A DNA stretch of 64,000 nucleotides from Cytophagaceae bacterium (lineage in GTDB: Bacteria; Bacteroidota; Bacteroidia; Flavobacteriales; Flavobacteriaceae). Location of the stretch: NCBI GenBank assembly GCA_002710685.1, contig PALD01000033.1:111484-175483 (forward strand). Direction: 5' to 3'. The translations under genes were made by a program, and so were the position numbers. Every line of letters starts with the position of its first letter. Positions within the stretch are counted from its first letter, which is position 1. Positions 51,009 to 58,916 of this stretch are shown in pieces. The notes beneath the pieces were generated by a model that did not search any database, had not been told where the DNA came from, and saw nothing but the letters and a program-made list of their open reading frames with translations.

Positions 51009-52700
51009 ATGAGCGACGATAATAAAGTAATCTTTTCCATGTCCGGGGTTACCAAGACCCATCCAGGGGCAAATACACCCGTGATCAAGAATATATACCT
51101 AAGCTTTTTTTATGGGGCCAAGATAGGCATCCTGGGGCTCAATGGTAGTGGTAAGTCCACCCTGCTCAAGATCATTGCCGGGGTAGATAACAACTACCAG
51201 GGCGATGTGGTGTTCTCACCGGGCTACTCCGTGGGTATGCTGGAGCAAGAACCCCAGCTGGACGATGATAAAACCGTACTTGAGGTGGTACGTGAGGGCG
51301 CGGCAGAAACGGTGGCCATACTAGATGAGTACAACAAGATCAATGATATGTTTGGCCTGGAGGAAGTGTACAGCGATCCAGATAAAATGGAAAAGCTCAT
51401 GAACCGTCAGGCCGAACTTCAGGATGAGATTGATGCCCGTGGTGCCTGGGAGCTTGACAATAAGCTTGAAATCGCGATGGATGCCCTGCGCACCCCGCCA
51501 GCTGACCAAAAAATAGGCGTACTCTCTGGAGGTGAGCGTCGCCGTGTGGCACTCTGCCGCCTGCTCCTGCAGGAGCCAGATGTGCTGTTGCTCGATGAGC
51601 CCACCAACCACCTCGATGCCGAAAGTGTCCACTGGCTGGAGCATCACCTGGCACAATACAAGGGTACGGTAATAGCCGTGACGCACGACCGGTACTTTCT
51701 GGATAACGTTGCGGGCTGGATCCTGGAACTGGATAGGGGAGAAGGCATCCCCTGGAAAGGAAACTACTCCTCTTGGCTGGATCAGAAGTCAAAGCGTATG
51801 GCCCAGGAGCAAAAACAGGCCAGCAAACGTCAAAAAACCCTGGAGCGCGAGCTTGAATGGGTGCGCATGGCACCTAAGGGCCGCCAGGCAAAGCAAAAAG
51901 CACGTTTGAGCAACTATGATAAGCTGATGAGACAGGACCAGAAACAGGTAGATGAAAAACTAGAAATCTATATCCCCAATGGACCACGCCTGGGGACTAA
52001 CGTAATCGAGGCCAAGGGCGTGGCAAAAGCCTTTGGTGATAAGCTGTTGTATGAAGATTTGAACTTTAAGCTGCCACAGGCGGGCATCGTGGGCATCATA
52101 GGTCCTAACGGTGCGGGTAAGACCACGATCTTCAAGATGATCATGGGCGAGATTGAACCAGACCAGGGAAGCTTTGAAGTAGGGGATACGGCAAAGATTG
52201 CCTATGTTGACCAGTCACATGCTAACATTGACCCCGGTAAATCCATCTGGGAAAACTTTAGCGATGGGCAAGAGCTGGTGATGATGGGTGGCCGCCAGGT
52301 AAATTCCCGTGCATACCTCAGCAGGTTTAACTTTAGCGGTAGCGAGCAGAACAAAAAAGTAGAGAAACTCTCTGGGGGTGAGCGCAACCGCCTGCACCTG
52401 GCCATGACCTTAAAAGAAGAAGGTAACGTGCTCTTGCTGGATGAGCCCACTAACGACCTTGATGTAAATACCCTGCGTGCGCTTGAGGAAGGCCTGGAGA
52501 ATTTTGCCGGTTGTGCCGTGGTCATCTCTCACGACCGCTGGTTTCTAGATAGGATATGTACGCACATCCTTGCCTTTGAAGGGGACAGCCAGGTATATTT
52601 CTTTGAGGGTGGTTTCTCAGATTATGAAGAAAACAAGAAACAGCGCCTGGGTGGTGACCTGATGCCCAAGCGTATCAAATACAAGAAATTGACACGGTAG
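51009..52700 (+). CDS. ettA: Energy-dependent translational throttle protein EttA (ABC-F)
   Basis: The 563-residue protein has two ABC domains in tandem: Walker A GLNGSGKST and GPNGAGKTT, signatures LSGGERRRVALCRLLL and LSGGERNRLHLAM, and Walker B LLLDEPTNHLD and LLLDEPTNDLD. The linker between them and the arm insertion are of EttA type. EttA binds the ribosomal E site and gates the first peptide bond in response to ATP/ADP. Its length is standard. Confidence 0.97.
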   Translation: MSDDNKVIFSMSGVTKTHPGANTPVIKNIYLSFFYGAKIGILGLNGSGKSTLLKIIAGVDNNYQGDVVFSPGYSVGMLEQEPQLDDDKTVLEVVREGAAETVAILDEYNKINDMFGLEEVYSDPDKMEKLMNRQAELQDEIDARGAWELDNKLEIAMDALRTPPADQKIGVLSGGERRRVALCRLLLQEPDVLLLDEPTNHLDAESVHWLEHHLAQYKGTVIAVTHDRYFLDNVAGWILELDRGEGIPWKGNYSSWLDQKSKRMAQEQKQASKRQKTLERELEWVRMAPKGRQAKQKARLSNYDKLMRQDQKQVDEKLEIYIPNGPRLGTNVIEAKGVAKAFGDKLLYEDLNFKLPQAGIVGIIGPNGAGKTTIFKMIMGEIEPDQGSFEVGDTAKIAYVDQSHANIDPGKSIWENFSDGQELVMMGGRQVNSRAYLSRFNFSGSEQNKKVEKLSGGERNRLHLAMTLKEEGNVLLLDEPTNDLDVNTLRALEEGLENFAGCAVVISHDRWFLDRICTHILAFEGDSQVYFFEGGFSDYEENKKQRLGGDLMPKRIKYKKLTR

Positions 52701-52729
52701 ATAGATTTCTTGATTAGGTTGTATAGGAT

Positions 52730-52775
52730 AAACCCTCGCATTGACGGGGGTTTTCTTTTGGCTTAAAGCCAAAAT
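52730..52775. terminator. Two adjacent hairpins between convergent genes
   Basis: The first, AAACCCTCG with CGGGGGTTTT (52731..52755), has a few mismatches and a T run for ettA. The second, TTTTGGCTTAAAGCCAAAA (52756..52774), is a perfect symmetrical palindrome that can terminate the minus-strand gene ending at 52779. Confidence 0.8.
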
Positions 52776-52778
52776 ATC

Positions 52779-53990
52779 TCAACGGTTCACCACCACCTTG
52801 GTGTTTTGGACACGGTCGTCATCAGTAGTGATCTGTGTGATGTAGGTGCCGGTGGGCAGGCTTGAAACATCCAGGTTTTGCGGCTGGGCTGACATATTCC
52901 TGCTCAGGACCTTTTCTCCCAGCATGTTGTAGAGGTTGACCTGTTTGATATTGGGGATATTAAAATGGAGTTGGCCTGAGGCAGGATTGGGATAAACCAT
53001 GGTACTTGTAGTTGCAAAATCCTCGTTGCTCAGTGATAATGTATTGTATTTATAGATTTTGCCCTGGTTGGTCCCTGCCCATAACATAACCCCCACACGG
53101 CCTTTTTCAAGCAGGTTGAAACCGTGGTTGCCCTCAAGTTGAATGTCCTTATCCCAAGTAGAACCTCCATTGCTGGAATGTTTTATATAAAAGTTGTCGG
53201 CAGGATTGGGAATGTACCATAGTTCAGATTCATAGGCAAGCACATCTTGATTATGTCCTTGAGAATCATCGGTTGACTGCCAGGTGTTGCCGCCGTCAGT
53301 GGTGACATAGATGTAAGGCGAGCTGCCAGCTTCCATCGCTATGCCATGATCTGGGTCTACAAATGAAATATGGGCATTGGTACCAAAGGAAACAAAACCT
53401 GAATTTGTGGGCGTTGACCAGGTTTTTCCATAGTCAGGGGAGTAGGCAATACCCACATTTTCCTGCGTTACCCACACGTCATTACCTAGGGCATCAATGT
53501 TGCCCTTGCCCGCGGTGTTGAGCACTGCGGCTGGGGGCTGCGTGATGGTCGCGGTACTCCAGGAGTTGCCGCCATCAGTGGTTTTGTATAAAAAACCATT
53601 GGAAACCAAAATACCCTCGGCCTCATTTTTCATGGTCACCACGGGCGGAAAACTTGCCTCCCCGGTAAAGACCAGCGTCCAGGAGCTGCCGCCATCAATG
53701 GTCTTGTACAAGCTGCTGGAACTACTCTTGAAGGCAGTGTCCTGATCTATCACAAAAATTCCTGAAGGATTGAAGGCCGTATCGCCCGGCGGCAGTTTGA
53801 TCCAGTTGTTTCCACCATCACTGGTTTTATAGAGGTTGTCAAAATTTGTGACAAACCAGCATATCTTATCATTGGGGGCCGAGAGGGCCTTTACCTCTTC
53901 ACTGGTCGTTTCGGTGCTATAATTAAGTTCCCAGGACTGTGCACTGGCACTTAGGGCACATAAAAAAAGGAGCGTATAGATGAGTTTCAT
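52779..53990 (-). CDS. Secreted Asp-box repeat protein with T9SS type A sorting domain
   Basis: The 403-residue protein has a signal peptide ending ASAQ. About six Asp-box (sialidase/BNR-like) turns follow: TSDGGNNW, TIDGGSSW, TTDGGNSW, SPDYGKTW, TTDGGNTW and SSNGGSTW, so the body is a beta-propeller. The last 80 residues are a type A sorting domain: MVYPNPASGQLHFNIP, LYNMLGEKVLSR, LPTGTYITQI. It is exported by the type IX system and probably surface-attached. Asp boxes alone do not prove glycosidase activity; I see no sialidase catalytic FRIP motif. Confidence 0.92.
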   Translation of the reverse strand: MKLIYTLLFLCALSASAQSWELNYSTETTSEEVKALSAPNDKICWFVTNFDNLYKTSDGGNNWIKLPPGDTAFNPSGIFVIDQDTAFKSSSSSLYKTIDGGSSWTLVFTGEASFPPVVTMKNEAEGILVSNGFLYKTTDGGNSWSTATITQPPAAVLNTAGKGNIDALGNDVWVTQENVGIAYSPDYGKTWSTPTNSGFVSFGTNAHISFVDPDHGIAMEAGSSPYIYVTTDGGNTWQSTDDSQGHNQDVLAYESELWYIPNPADNFYIKHSSNGGSTWDKDIQLEGNHGFNLLEKGRVGVMLWAGTNQGKIYKYNTLSLSNEDFATTSTMVYPNPASGQLHFNIPNIKQVNLYNMLGEKVLSRNMSAQPQNLDVSSLPTGTYITQITTDDDRVQNTKVVVNR

Positions 53991-54146
53991 GAATTCAAGG
54001 TTGGTTGTAAGCGGTTAAATTACAACGCCATACAGAATTCATTTTCTAAATATTAGCCAATGTTTTGTTTAGCAAAAGCTAAATAATCCACGGCTCATAA
54101 GATTAAAGGGCGGTTTTACCCCTTAAACTGTCTACCGCTAGGGGGC

Positions 54147-55493
54147 CTAATCCTGAACAAACTTGATACCAGCCGTGATGATGTCTGCCTTGAGGCCCGT
54201 GTCACGGGCATAGTGCTGGTATTTTAAATCAATGCTCTTGAGCCCCAGTTCCCAGATGTGGAACTTGGTGAAGATATCGGTATAGCTAACGCCCACGCCA
54301 AATTGATTTGCGATGTATTTTGAAAGGTCATAATCAGAGGTGTAAAACTCTTCAGTAGAGAGGTGCGTTTCATAAGGAGCAAAATAGTAGGCAGCCGTCT
54401 GGCTATAAAATCTGTAAGAAGGATATACCGTGAACTTGCTGCCCAGTTTTACAGGGACTTCCAGGCTTAACGTATGTGAATTGATCCCCCAGTCATCATG
54501 GTAATACCTATAAAAACTGCGCAATACCAGAAACTCGTTGATGTAGTAGTTTAACCGCCCCCCTGCGGCCACCTTAAAACGGGTGCCGGGCAACTGCTCA
54601 ATGGCATCAGCCAGCTGGAAGCCCTCAATAAAACTGTCTTCAACATCACTAAAGTAAACACGCTGAAAGGGCGTGGAGAGCAGGCCATCCTGCAATACAA
54701 AATCCAGTGCTAGGGAGCCTTGTAGCTTTTTAGAAAGGATCTGTGAGAAATTGAGCCCCAGGGAATATGAGTTCCTGCCTTCGTTATCAAATTTTGAGAA
54801 ATCAGGATTGTAATCAGGGTTGCCATCTACTCCATAAATAGTGAAGAGGAAGTTGTTGAGGCCATCTCCACCCGCGGCAAAAGGACGCAGTTCCATGGGG
54901 TAAATGGCATTCCAGGTGTCTAGGTAAACATTGCCCTTAATGCTCAGTTCAGTATTCTTTTTGTTAAAAAGCCGGGTATAGCTTCCGCCAAAACCTATTG
55001 AAAAATAATCATACTCCGTGGCCACCGAAGCCTTTGCCGTCCATATCGTGTTGCGGTCGTCCGCACTGTGGCTAAAGGTCCCGTTGAGGTTTGACCATAA
55101 GTCTGAGGCTGATGCGCCAGAACTCGCCACAAAAGGATCGGCCGCCCGGCCGCCATCAAAAGGATCTACATTGCTTGATGAAGCAGAGGTATAGGCTGAC
55201 ACCCCACCATCAATGGTCAATACATCATCATCGTTTAAGGGTATGGCCACGACTATGGTTGCCGTGGCATCAGTAAGCTCTTCAGTACCCACGCCGCCAC
55301 TTACCGCTGCATTGTTGCCATCCTGGCCATAATAGCTGCTCAACAGGTCAACTTCGGTGGTCTCGAGCACGCGTTTTTTATAAGCCTGTACGCCGGTTTC
55401 TTCCTGTTGTGCTTTCGCCGAAAGGCAAACCAACAAGGTCACGGCAAGAATTGATGCGCAATTGATTTTTTGAAAGGTCATCCTCATGCTCAT
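54147..55493 (-). CDS. DUF3570 outer-membrane beta-barrel protein
   Basis: The 448-residue protein has a signal peptide ending LSAKAQ and many amphipathic strands ending with an aromatic-rich barrel (SYRFYSQTAAYYFAPYETHLSTEEFYTSDYDLSKY is typical of DUF3570). It is the last gene of the thioredoxin-ApbE-DUF4266-DUF3570 operon, 10 bases after the DUF4266 gene. It probably forms an outer-membrane pore or conduit for the redox system encoded upstream, which is inferred from the cluster. A 16-bp GCTTTCGCCGAAAGGC palindrome falls in its signal-peptide codons. Confidence 0.9.
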   Translation of the reverse strand: MSMRMTFQKINCASILAVTLLVCLSAKAQQEETGVQAYKKRVLETTEVDLLSSYYGQDGNNAAVSGGVGTEELTDATATIVVAIPLNDDDVLTIDGGVSAYTSASSSNVDPFDGGRAADPFVASSGASASDLWSNLNGTFSHSADDRNTIWTAKASVATEYDYFSIGFGGSYTRLFNKKNTELSIKGNVYLDTWNAIYPMELRPFAAGGDGLNNFLFTIYGVDGNPDYNPDFSKFDNEGRNSYSLGLNFSQILSKKLQGSLALDFVLQDGLLSTPFQRVYFSDVEDSFIEGFQLADAIEQLPGTRFKVAAGGRLNYYINEFLVLRSFYRYYHDDWGINSHTLSLEVPVKLGSKFTVYPSYRFYSQTAAYYFAPYETHLSTEEFYTSDYDLSKYIANQFGVGVSYTDIFTKFHIWELGLKSIDLKYQHYARDTGLKADIITAGIKFVQD

Positions 55494-55502
55494 TGCTTAC
55501 TT

Positions 55503-55715
55503 TTAATTACAGCCGCAGCCGCCACCGGTTTTGCCTCCATTTGCACCACTTGCGGCTTCCCTGTACGAGTGAAAGGTACTTATGTTTCTATCGCAGGGTT
55601 TGTCGCTGAGAGCCATATCGGGGTCATTGATGGCTACCTTTTCATATTCCTGTACCGCGACGCAAGAGGTCATGGAGGTGAGTAAAAGGGTGAGTAGGAT
55701 AAGCTTGATTTTCAT
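55503..55715 (-). CDS. DUF4266 small cysteine-rich lipoprotein
   Basis: The 70-residue protein has a signal and lipobox (MTSC), a conserved middle (VAINDPDMALSDKPC, HSYREAASGANGGKTGG) and the C-terminal GGGCGCN. The Gly/Cys tail is the family's hallmark. The paired cysteines could take part in disulfide exchange or hold a metal, which is inferred. Its ATG overlaps the apbE stop (55712..55715), so it is coupled to the flavin transferase. It may be the substrate or partner of ApbE, though I see no standard D-x-x-(S/T)-G-A-T flavinylation motif. Confidence 0.88.
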   Translation of the reverse strand: MKIKLILLTLLLTSMTSCVAVQEYEKVAINDPDMALSDKPCDRNISTFHSYREAASGANGGKTGGGCGCN

Positions 55716-56698
55716 AATCTGTCTATTTCTATATGGGCCGATGTAAAAAGGTTACCATCTTCATCAATTATAATGCACTCAATATGGGGCAATTGATTGA
55801 TGCGGTCGAGGCCCACATCCTTGCCCATCACAAATACTGACGTGGCCAGGGCATCTGCCAGTTCTGCCCTGGGTGCAAATACCGTAACACTCAGTATGCC
55901 GCTGGATGGGTAACCCGTGCGGGGGTCAATGATATGGGTATATCGTGTGCCATTAAAAGTTACGAATTTTTCATAGTTGCCGGATGTTACCACCGCACCA
56001 TTTTTTATGGGGAGGAGACCATAGGCCTTTTTCTTGTCCATGGGGTTGGTGATGGCGACCTTCCAAGTTTCTCCATTGGGCTGCAGGCCCCAGGTGTTCA
56101 TGTCGCCAGAGGCATTGATGATGCCAGCGGGCACACCCTTGTTCATTAAAAGCTGCTTTGCCCTGTCTGCGGCATAGCCCTTGCCTATGGCGCCAAAACC
56201 TATCTTCATTCCCTTTTTTTTAAGGTAGACGGTCCCTGCCGTTGTATCTATACTGATGTTTTCATACCCCACATCCACAACAGATTTTTTGATGGTTTCT
56301 GGGCTGGGCATGACGGTCATGGAGCCGTCAAACTTCCATATTTTGTCCATGGAGGCATAGGTGATATCAAAGGCTCCATCAGTAATCTTTGAGATTTCTA
56401 TGGCGCGTTCAATAAGGTTGATGAGTTCTGGCGCGACACTTACGGGCCGTATGCCCGCATTTTTATTTATGCGGGAGGTTTGTGAATTTTCATCCCATGA
56501 GGAGATAAGTTTCTCGATGCGGGTGATTTCGGCAACAGCTAGATTGATGTTTTCCCTGGCGGTAACCGGGTCATTTGCCACCACGGTGATATCAAACCGA
56601 CTGCCCATCAACTTCAAGGTTTCTTTATACGGTTGCTGAGCCGTTGCCCCAAGTATAATGAAGAAGGTAAATACTATTGTATATAGGGCATTTTTCAA
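55712..56698 (-). CDS. apbE: FAD:protein FMN transferase
   Basis: The 328-residue exported protein (signal ending GATAQQ) has the ApbE motifs MGSRFDITVVA, GAIGKGYAADRA, NASGDMNTWG and HIIDPRTGYPS. ApbE moves FMN from FAD onto a threonine or serine of a periplasmic target protein. It lies between a thioredoxin-like gene (3 bases upstream) and the DUF4266 gene (4-base overlap). The likely target is in this operon or in an Nqr/Rnf-type complex elsewhere. Confidence 0.95.
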   Translation of the reverse strand: MKNALYTIVFTFFIILGATAQQPYKETLKLMGSRFDITVVANDPVTARENINLAVAEITRIEKLISSWDENSQTSRINKNAGIRPVSVAPELINLIERAIEISKITDGAFDITYASMDKIWKFDGSMTVMPSPETIKKSVVDVGYENISIDTTAGTVYLKKKGMKIGFGAIGKGYAADRAKQLLMNKGVPAGIINASGDMNTWGLQPNGETWKVAITNPMDKKKAYGLLPIKNGAVVTSGNYEKFVTFNGTRYTHIIDPRTGYPSSGILSVTVFAPRAELADALATSVFVMGKDVGLDRINQLPHIECIIIDEDGNLFTSAHIEIDRL

Positions 56699-56701
56699 TA
56701 A

Positions 56702-57139
56702 CTAAGATTTAAATGAGTCAAATAACGCGATGTAATCCTTGGGTTGCTTGTTGTGGTCATAACTTGTGCTTCCCAGGACATTGCCCTCATTATCCAGCAT
56801 GACTATATAGGGAAAGATGCCGTTGTTGTTGTACCGGGCAGCAAGTGTATTGTTCTTTTCTTGCTGTGCCGGGGAGAGTGCATTTTTTTGCTTGCGCGGA
56901 AAATCTGCCTGGAGCATCACATAGTGGTCCTTTGCATAGTTCTTAAAGGTATCTGTACTCCATAGCTCTTTGTCTAGCTTGATGCACGGTGCACACCAGT
57001 CAGACCCTTGAAAGACCAGCAGGATGGGTTGATGTCGTGAGGACGCAATTTTTTTGGCCTCAGCCAGATCTTTATGCCATTCTTGACAAGATGCGTGAAG
57101 CCCCAAAAAAAGAAAAAGGACACTTATAAGATTCTTCAT
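56702..57139 (-). CDS. Exported thioredoxin-like protein
   Basis: From the ATG at 57139 the 145-residue protein has a signal peptide and a thioredoxin fold with a WCAPC active site (C49, C52), preceded by VFQGSDW as in the thioredoxin_7/DsbD-gamma type. The cis-proline region is GIFPYIVMLD. It should exchange thiols in the periplasm. As the first gene of the operon it may reduce the cysteines of the DUF4266 lipoprotein. Confidence 0.92.
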   Translation of the reverse strand: MKNLISVLFLFLGLHASCQEWHKDLAEAKKIASSRHQPILLVFQGSDWCAPCIKLDKELWSTDTFKNYAKDHYVMLQADFPRKQKNALSPAQQEKNNTLAARYNNNGIFPYIVMLDNEGNVLGSTSYDHNKQPKDYIALFDSFKS

Positions 57140-57463
57140 GATATGTGATTTTATTTTGATAATAAAATGTTGATTAACAAGCATTTGATTTTCATAAAAT
57201 CAATAACTATGCTAAATTAACTATCCCGGTAAACATCAACAGTTAAGCTAACGCTAAAAACCCGCTTTTGGTTTTTATACCCTGTGGTTTTTTGACAATT
57301 GTCTTTAAGGAGATACCATCCTGAACCCTATTGCGTTCTTATATAAAGCCATTTTCAACACGAACCTCACCTAGATTTTACACAATGTTTTTGTATTTCT
57401 GGGTGTTCTTCACTATAATGATGGTATATTGGGCTTTTTTCATAACCCGTTCAAACTGAATTT
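57140..57463. other. Divergent intergenic region
   Basis: 324 bases between the thioredoxin gene and the fatty acid hydroxylase-family gene, which are read in opposite directions. It is AT-rich and must hold both promoters. The short inverted repeat GTTAAGCTAAC lies near 57241..57251. I see no gene or RNA in it. Confidence 0.55.
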
Positions 57464-58405
57464 ATGAGTTTTACAAATCCACTGGTATATGGAGTTCCCT
57501 GTTTTTTGGGATTTATATTGCTGGAACTTACCTATAGCAAAAGATTTGATAGAAAAGACCTCTACCACTGGAAGGACCTGTTCTCCAGCCTTGCGCTGGG
57601 GGTGGGGTCTGCGATACTGGGCGCGCTGATCAAAACGGTCGCGACCATACTGATCTTCAATTTTACATATGACCTTTTTAATCCTGAAGTCAACGGGGTG
57701 CGCACCAATATCATGGGCTGGGAATCCTTTGGTTATGCCTGGTACGTCTGGATTGCCTGTATGTTACTGGACGATTTTACCTATTATTGGTTTCATAGGC
57801 AAAACCATATGGTGCGGTTTTTTTGGGCAGCACATATAGTTCATCATTCCAGCGATAATTTTAACCTGGGTACCGCTGTTAGAAACGGCTGGTTCACCAT
57901 ATTGTACAAACCTTTTTTCTATTTGTGGATCGTGATGATAGGTTTTCCACCGGCGATGCTCGTGGTATGCCTGGGTATTGAAGCCCTGTGGCAGTTTCAG
58001 CTGCACACGCAGTACGTCAAGAAACTAGGTGTCTTTGAGAAGTTCATCAACACGCACACCATGCACCAAGTGCACCATGCGTGCAACCTGGAATATATGG
58101 ACAAGAACCATGGCGGCATACTCAATGTTTTTGACCGCATCTTTGGCACCTGGAAGGAACTTGATGAAGATATCGAGATTCAGTACGGGGTTACAAAACC
58201 GCCCAATTCATACAACATCTACACCATTCTTACCCATGAGTACAAGAACATCTGGGAGGATATGAAAAAGACAAACAACTGGTATTACAAATTCATGTAC
58301 GCCTTTGCACCCCCGGGATGGAGCCATGATGGCAGCACAAAGACCATCAAGCAGATACGTAAGGAAATGCAGGAGCAGGAGGAGCTGCTCGTGGCTGCAG
58401 AGTAA
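57464..58405 (+). CDS. Fatty acid hydroxylase/sterol desaturase family membrane enzyme
   Basis: The 313-residue protein has about five membrane segments and the family's diiron histidine boxes: HRQNH (111 to 115), HIVHH (124 to 128) and HTMHQVHH (about 197 to 204), plus an upstream conserved Trp/Tyr-rich stretch. Members hydroxylate or desaturate lipids such as carotenoids, fatty acids or alkylglycerols, using a non-heme diiron site. The substrate is unknown here. It stands alone and is convergent with the EVE-domain gene 6 bases away. Confidence 0.9.
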   Translation: MSFTNPLVYGVPCFLGFILLELTYSKRFDRKDLYHWKDLFSSLALGVGSAILGALIKTVATILIFNFTYDLFNPEVNGVRTNIMGWESFGYAWYVWIACMLLDDFTYYWFHRQNHMVRFFWAAHIVHHSSDNFNLGTAVRNGWFTILYKPFFYLWIVMIGFPPAMLVVCLGIEALWQFQLHTQYVKKLGVFEKFINTHTMHQVHHACNLEYMDKNHGGILNVFDRIFGTWKELDEDIEIQYGVTKPPNSYNIYTILTHEYKNIWEDMKKTNNWYYKFMYAFAPPGWSHDGSTKTIKQIRKEMQEQEELLVAAE

Positions 58406-58411
58406 CCAGCC

Positions 58412-58822
58412 TTACCCCAACATCGCATCGCTGATGAGCTTGAAGTCATGCTCGTCAACTTCCCTAAAGCCAGACATTAGGTACAATCCCCATTTTGTGG
58501 GGTCTTTGATAAAGTGGAGTCCTTCCAGGAGTGGCCGTATCTCGATTTCTTTGCTTTCGCGAAAGCGAACCTTGCGCCTCCACGGTTTAAACGCTTCTGA
58601 GACCTTGACCTGAAAAGGCGCTTCATCGACCACCTGGCCTATGGCCGTAAACCTTTGATAGGGCTTGCCATTTCTGGTTTCTTTGGAGGCATAGTAGATT
58701 ACCCAATCCTCTTTTGCTAATTTTTTGAGCTGGTTCAATTTGCCATGCCCCGCCTGGCCAAAGCCCTCTTTTTCTCCCTTGGCAATATGGTCTTTTGATG
58801 CAACTATGATATAATACTTCAT
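58412..58822 (-). CDS. EVE domain protein
   Basis: From the ATG at 58822 (MKYYIIVASKDHI) the 136-residue protein is a single EVE (PUA-like) domain with GKLNQLKKLAKEDWVIYYASKE, RFTAIGQVV and KWGLYLMSGFREVDEHDFKLI. EVE domains bind modified bases in DNA or RNA and are found in restriction and RNA-modification proteins. No partner gene is adjacent. A 14-bp perfect palindrome GCTTTCGCGAAAGC is embedded at 58553..58566, encoding part of RFRESKE. Confidence 0.88.
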   Translation of the reverse strand: MKYYIIVASKDHIAKGEKEGFGQAGHGKLNQLKKLAKEDWVIYYASKETRNGKPYQRFTAIGQVVDEAPFQVKVSEAFKPWRRKVRFRESKEIEIRPLLEGLHFIKDPTKWGLYLMSGFREVDEHDFKLISDAMLG

Positions 58823-58861
58823 GGATACATGATTATGGACTTGCCTAAAATTAAAGCAAAA

Positions 58862-58911
58862 ACCCGTCAACCATGAGGAAGACGGGTCCTGTTTTTTCTT
58901 GGCCTTAGGCC
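58862..58911 (-). terminator. Terminator after the tricorn-like protease gene
   Basis: ACCCGTC (58862..58868) pairs with GACGGGT (58881..58887), followed on the minus strand by a TTTTT run. The palindrome GGCCTTAGGCC (58901..58911) lies beside it. Confidence 0.8.
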
Positions 58912-58916
58912 AAAAC

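Noticed and set aside
52779..53990. Sialidase annotation for the Asp-box protein
   Set aside because: Asp boxes occur in many propellers; no FRIP motif or catalytic Arg triad was found.
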